Assembly: GCA_937911885.1 (NCBI GenBank) | Contig: CALDPW010000099.1 | Coordinates: forward strand, 1 to 7,034 | Length of the DNA: 7,034 nucleotides | Reading direction: 5' to 3' | Origin: an uncultured Clostridia bacterium | GTDB lineage: Bacteria > Bacillota > Clostridia > Christensenellales > UBA1242 | Shown here: positions 5,944 through 7,034 of the stretch, piece after piece | How positions within the stretch are numbered: position 1 is the stretch's first letter | How the letters are laid out: every line of letters begins with the position of its first letter | The notes under the pieces: model-generated | What the model was told of the DNA's origin: nothing | Seen by the model: the letters and a program-made list of their open reading frames with translations, nothing else | The model's database searches: none | Translations under genes and position numbers: made by a program

Positions 5944-5967
5944 CAAAAATGTTATGCTTAATTTTTG
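5944..5967 (-). terminator. Possible weak terminator after the transglycosylase gene
   Basis: A 7-bp, nearly all-A/T stem (5944-5950 with 5961-5967) has a 10-base loop containing the slt stop codon. It is followed on the minus strand by only TTTG. The position between slt and the lysS promoter fits a terminator, but the stem is weak and the U-tract short. Confidence 0.28.
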
Positions 5968-6500
5968 GCTATAACACTATAAACTTTTAAGTTAGTTTTA
6001 ATTTTTAAAACATATTTTTCCGTTTCATAAATTGGTATTTTTTTAAGCTCTCCCTTGTTTGAATAGTCACTATTATTCAGCCACGAAATAACTTTGTTAA
6101 ACCCAGCATTATAACTTGCAACTGCATTAACATAATTGTTTGCAAACATATCCATTAAGTATCTCAAATAAAAACAACCATACTTAATGTTTGTTTCGGG
6201 ATTAAACAAATTATTTTTATCAAACTTTTCACCCAGCTTTAACGCAACCTCGTTTGCAGTTTCGGGCATTAACTGCATAAGCCCAACTGCCCCAACATTT
6301 GATATTGCATTTTTATCAAATCCACTTTCAACATTAATCACCGAAAAAACCAGGCTTGGGCTTAAATTAAATTCTTGAGCATACTTTATAACCAGGTTTT
6401 TATATTTTGTTGGAAACAACACCAAAAAAAACATTAACAACATAAAACTAGCAACAATCAAAACAATAATACTAAAAAAAATAATGGCATGTTTTTTCAT
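5958..6500 (-). CDS. Membrane-anchored lytic transglycosylase (SLT domain)
   Basis: The enzyme cleaves the MurNAc-GlcNAc bond of peptidoglycan with 1,6-anhydro product formation, helping wall remodelling outside the membrane. The 180-residue protein has a basic start (MKKH), one membrane segment (about 5-30) with no obvious signal peptidase site, then a compact SLT (Slt70-type) domain. Visible motifs are NVESGF with catalytic Glu58 (56-61), GAVGLMQLMPETA (70-82) and ASYNAG (128-133, the family's AYNAG). All key residues are present. The size is typical of small Bacillota SLT proteins often found downstream of polA or coaE; here it directly follows polA after a 38-base gap. The ATG at 6500 has no recognisable Shine-Dalgarno and is buried in a strong hairpin, so expression may be low or conditional. 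No better start is visible, since the hydrophobic anchor begins at once. Confidence 0.93.
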   Translation of the reverse strand: MKKHAIIFFSIIVLIVASFMLLMFFLVLFPTKYKNLVIKYAQEFNLSPSLVFSVINVESGFDKNAISNVGAVGLMQLMPETANEVALKLGEKFDKNNLFNPETNIKYGCFYLRYLMDMFANNYVNAVASYNAGFNKVISWLNNSDYSNKGELKKIPIYETEKYVLKIKTNLKVYSVIAKN

Positions 6501-6511
6501 ACCATTATTTT
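6478..6511 (-). terminator. Hairpin with U-run spanning the transglycosylase start (polA terminator and/or start-codon sequestering)
   Basis: In the minus-strand RNA, AAAAUAAUGGUAUG (6511-6498) pairs over all 14 positions with CAUGCCAUUAUUUU (6491-6478) around an A6 loop, including one U-G wobble. On the plus strand that wobble would be a C/A mismatch, so the structure is specific to the gene-sense RNA. The 3' arm runs into eight Us, the form of an intrinsic terminator for polA. However, the slt AUG forms the top of the 5' arm and codons 4-8 form the 3' arm. Confidence 0.7.
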
Positions 6512-6519
6512 ATGCTTAA

Positions 6520-6525
6520 ATTATA
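6520..6525 (-). promoter_or_regulatory. Possible -10 element for the transglycosylase gene
   Basis: A perfect TATAAT on the minus strand lies 19 bases before the slt ATG. No -35 match exists 16-18 bases upstream (GGCTAA at 17) and there is no TG extension. In DNA this AT-rich it could be chance. If used, transcription would start near 6513 and give an almost leaderless mRNA beginning at the hairpin. Confidence 0.25.
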
Positions 6526-6538
6526 TGTTTAATTCGCT

Positions 6539-7034
6539 TTATTTAGCCTCTAACCAATTTTTACCATAACTAATATTAACTTCAAGTTTAACTGGCAATT
6601 CAACAACATTTTCCATACATTCAGTAAGAATTTGTTTAACTTGATCCAATTCGTCATTAACACAGTCAATAATAAGTTCGTCGTGTATTTGCAATATTAA
6701 CTTGCTACGCATTTGTTTTTCTTCAAGCATGTTTTGAACCTTAATCATAGCAAGTTTAATAATATCACTAGCACTACCCTGAAGTGGCATATTCATTGCC
6801 GCACGTTCCCCAAAAGAACGAAGAGCATAGTTAGAAGAATTTAATTCTCTAATAACCCTTTTTCTATTTAAAATTGTTTCGGCATAGCCTTTGTCACGCG
6901 CTTCTTGCACAGCCTTATCCATGTAATCCTTGATTTGAGGATATTGTTCGAAGTAGTTGTCGATAAATTCTTGCGCACGTTTTCTAGAAATACCTAAATT
7001 CTTGGACAAACCATAATCGGAAATACCATAAACG
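6539..7034 (-). CDS. polA: DNA polymerase I, C-terminal part of the polymerase domain
   Basis: DNA polymerase I fills gaps in repair and in Okazaki fragment maturation. Only the last 164 or so codons are present; the 5' part lies beyond the right edge. The frame enters as VYGISDYGLSKNLGIS, the end of motif B (the O-helix region, normally NFGxxYGxS). RAAMNMPLQGSASDIIKLAM and the motif C block LQIHDELI follow, the latter with the catalytic Asp in HDEL. The end, YGKNWLEAK, is typical of PolA C termini. The true coding frame continues through the window edge, so any start inside the window (for example the TTG at 7009) is internal. No exonuclease domain can be judged from here. The slt gene follows. 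Confidence 0.97.
   Translation of the reverse strand, partial: VYGISDYGLSKNLGISRKRAQEFIDNYFEQYPQIKDYMDKAVQEARDKGYAETILNRKRVIRELNSSNYALRSFGERAAMNMPLQGSASDIIKLAMIKVQNMLEEKQMRSKLILQIHDELIIDCVNDELDQVKQILTECMENVVELPVKLEVNISYGKNWLEAK

Noticed and set aside
5870..5957. T-box or lysine riboswitch upstream of lysS
   Set aside because: The spacer between genes is under 90 bases and the predicted leader about 20 bases; no T-box motif or stem array is present.
6187..6378. Plus-strand ORF of 63 codons
   Set aside because: It is antisense to the catalytic SLT domain, with no supporting signals.
7007..7009. TTG as a start codon for a separate 156-residue protein
   Set aside because: The frame continues upstream as VYGISDYG, part of the PolA polymerase domain, so this codon is internal to a gene cut by the window edge.
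1..7034. tRNA or rRNA genes, CRISPR arrays, insertion sequences or phage genes
   Set aside because: No cloverleaf-like segment, repeated spacer array, transposase-like ORF or terminal inverted repeats were seen when reading both strands.
1..7034. Mycoplasma-type code (TGA read as Trp)
   Set aside because: Trp positions in LysS and PolA are TGG, frames run cleanly without in-frame TGA, and a peptidoglycan hydrolase is present.

Overview
This window is AT-rich (GC about 30% by eye) and almost fully coding. Every gene I can support lies on the minus strand, so the biological order runs from high to low coordinates. A ctsR-mcsA-mcsB-clpC heat-shock operon with a CtsR operator is characteristic of Bacillota. 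Trp is encoded by TGG, so the code is standard rather than mycoplasma-like. All nine complete stop codons are TAA. A membrane-anchored lytic transglycosylase implies a peptidoglycan wall. The best guess is an uncultured, low-GC, possibly host-associated Bacilli or Clostridia lineage; the sequence alone does not settle the order.

Layout in transcription order. (1) The C-terminal third of polA enters at 7034 and stops at 6539. (2) A small SLT-family transglycosylase (6500-5958) has its start codon inside a 14-bp hairpin followed by a U-run. (3) lysS (5869-4400) has its own sigma-A-type promoter. degV (4389-3559) follows after 10 bases and ends in a terminator that overlaps its last codons. (4) An amidohydrolase-fold gene (3494-2517) has a promoter inside that terminator's tail. 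It has lost every metal-binding residue I could align, so it looks like a pseudoenzyme. (5) The 315-base gap at 2202-2516 is not empty. It holds a complete miniature transcription unit: a consensus promoter, a Shine-Dalgarno site, a 22-codon hydrophobic ORF (2428-2360) and an intrinsic terminator (2331-2306). The ctsR promoter and CtsR box follow. (6) The operon ctsR (2201-1743), mcsA (1740-1261), mcsB (1274-276), clpC (266 to the window edge) is tightly packed, with Shine-Dalgarno sites inside the preceding genes.

How the parts work together. CtsR represses the stress operon by binding just downstream of its promoter. McsA activates the arginine kinase McsB, which inactivates CtsR and marks proteins for ClpC-ClpP. 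The rest is housekeeping (DNA polymerase I, lysyl-tRNA synthetase) plus two divergent proteins, DegV-like and amidohydrolase-like, that keep their folds but have lost family-defining residues. The most novel items are the 22-residue microprotein gene, the metal-free amidohydrolase homologue and the hairpin over the transglycosylase start codon.
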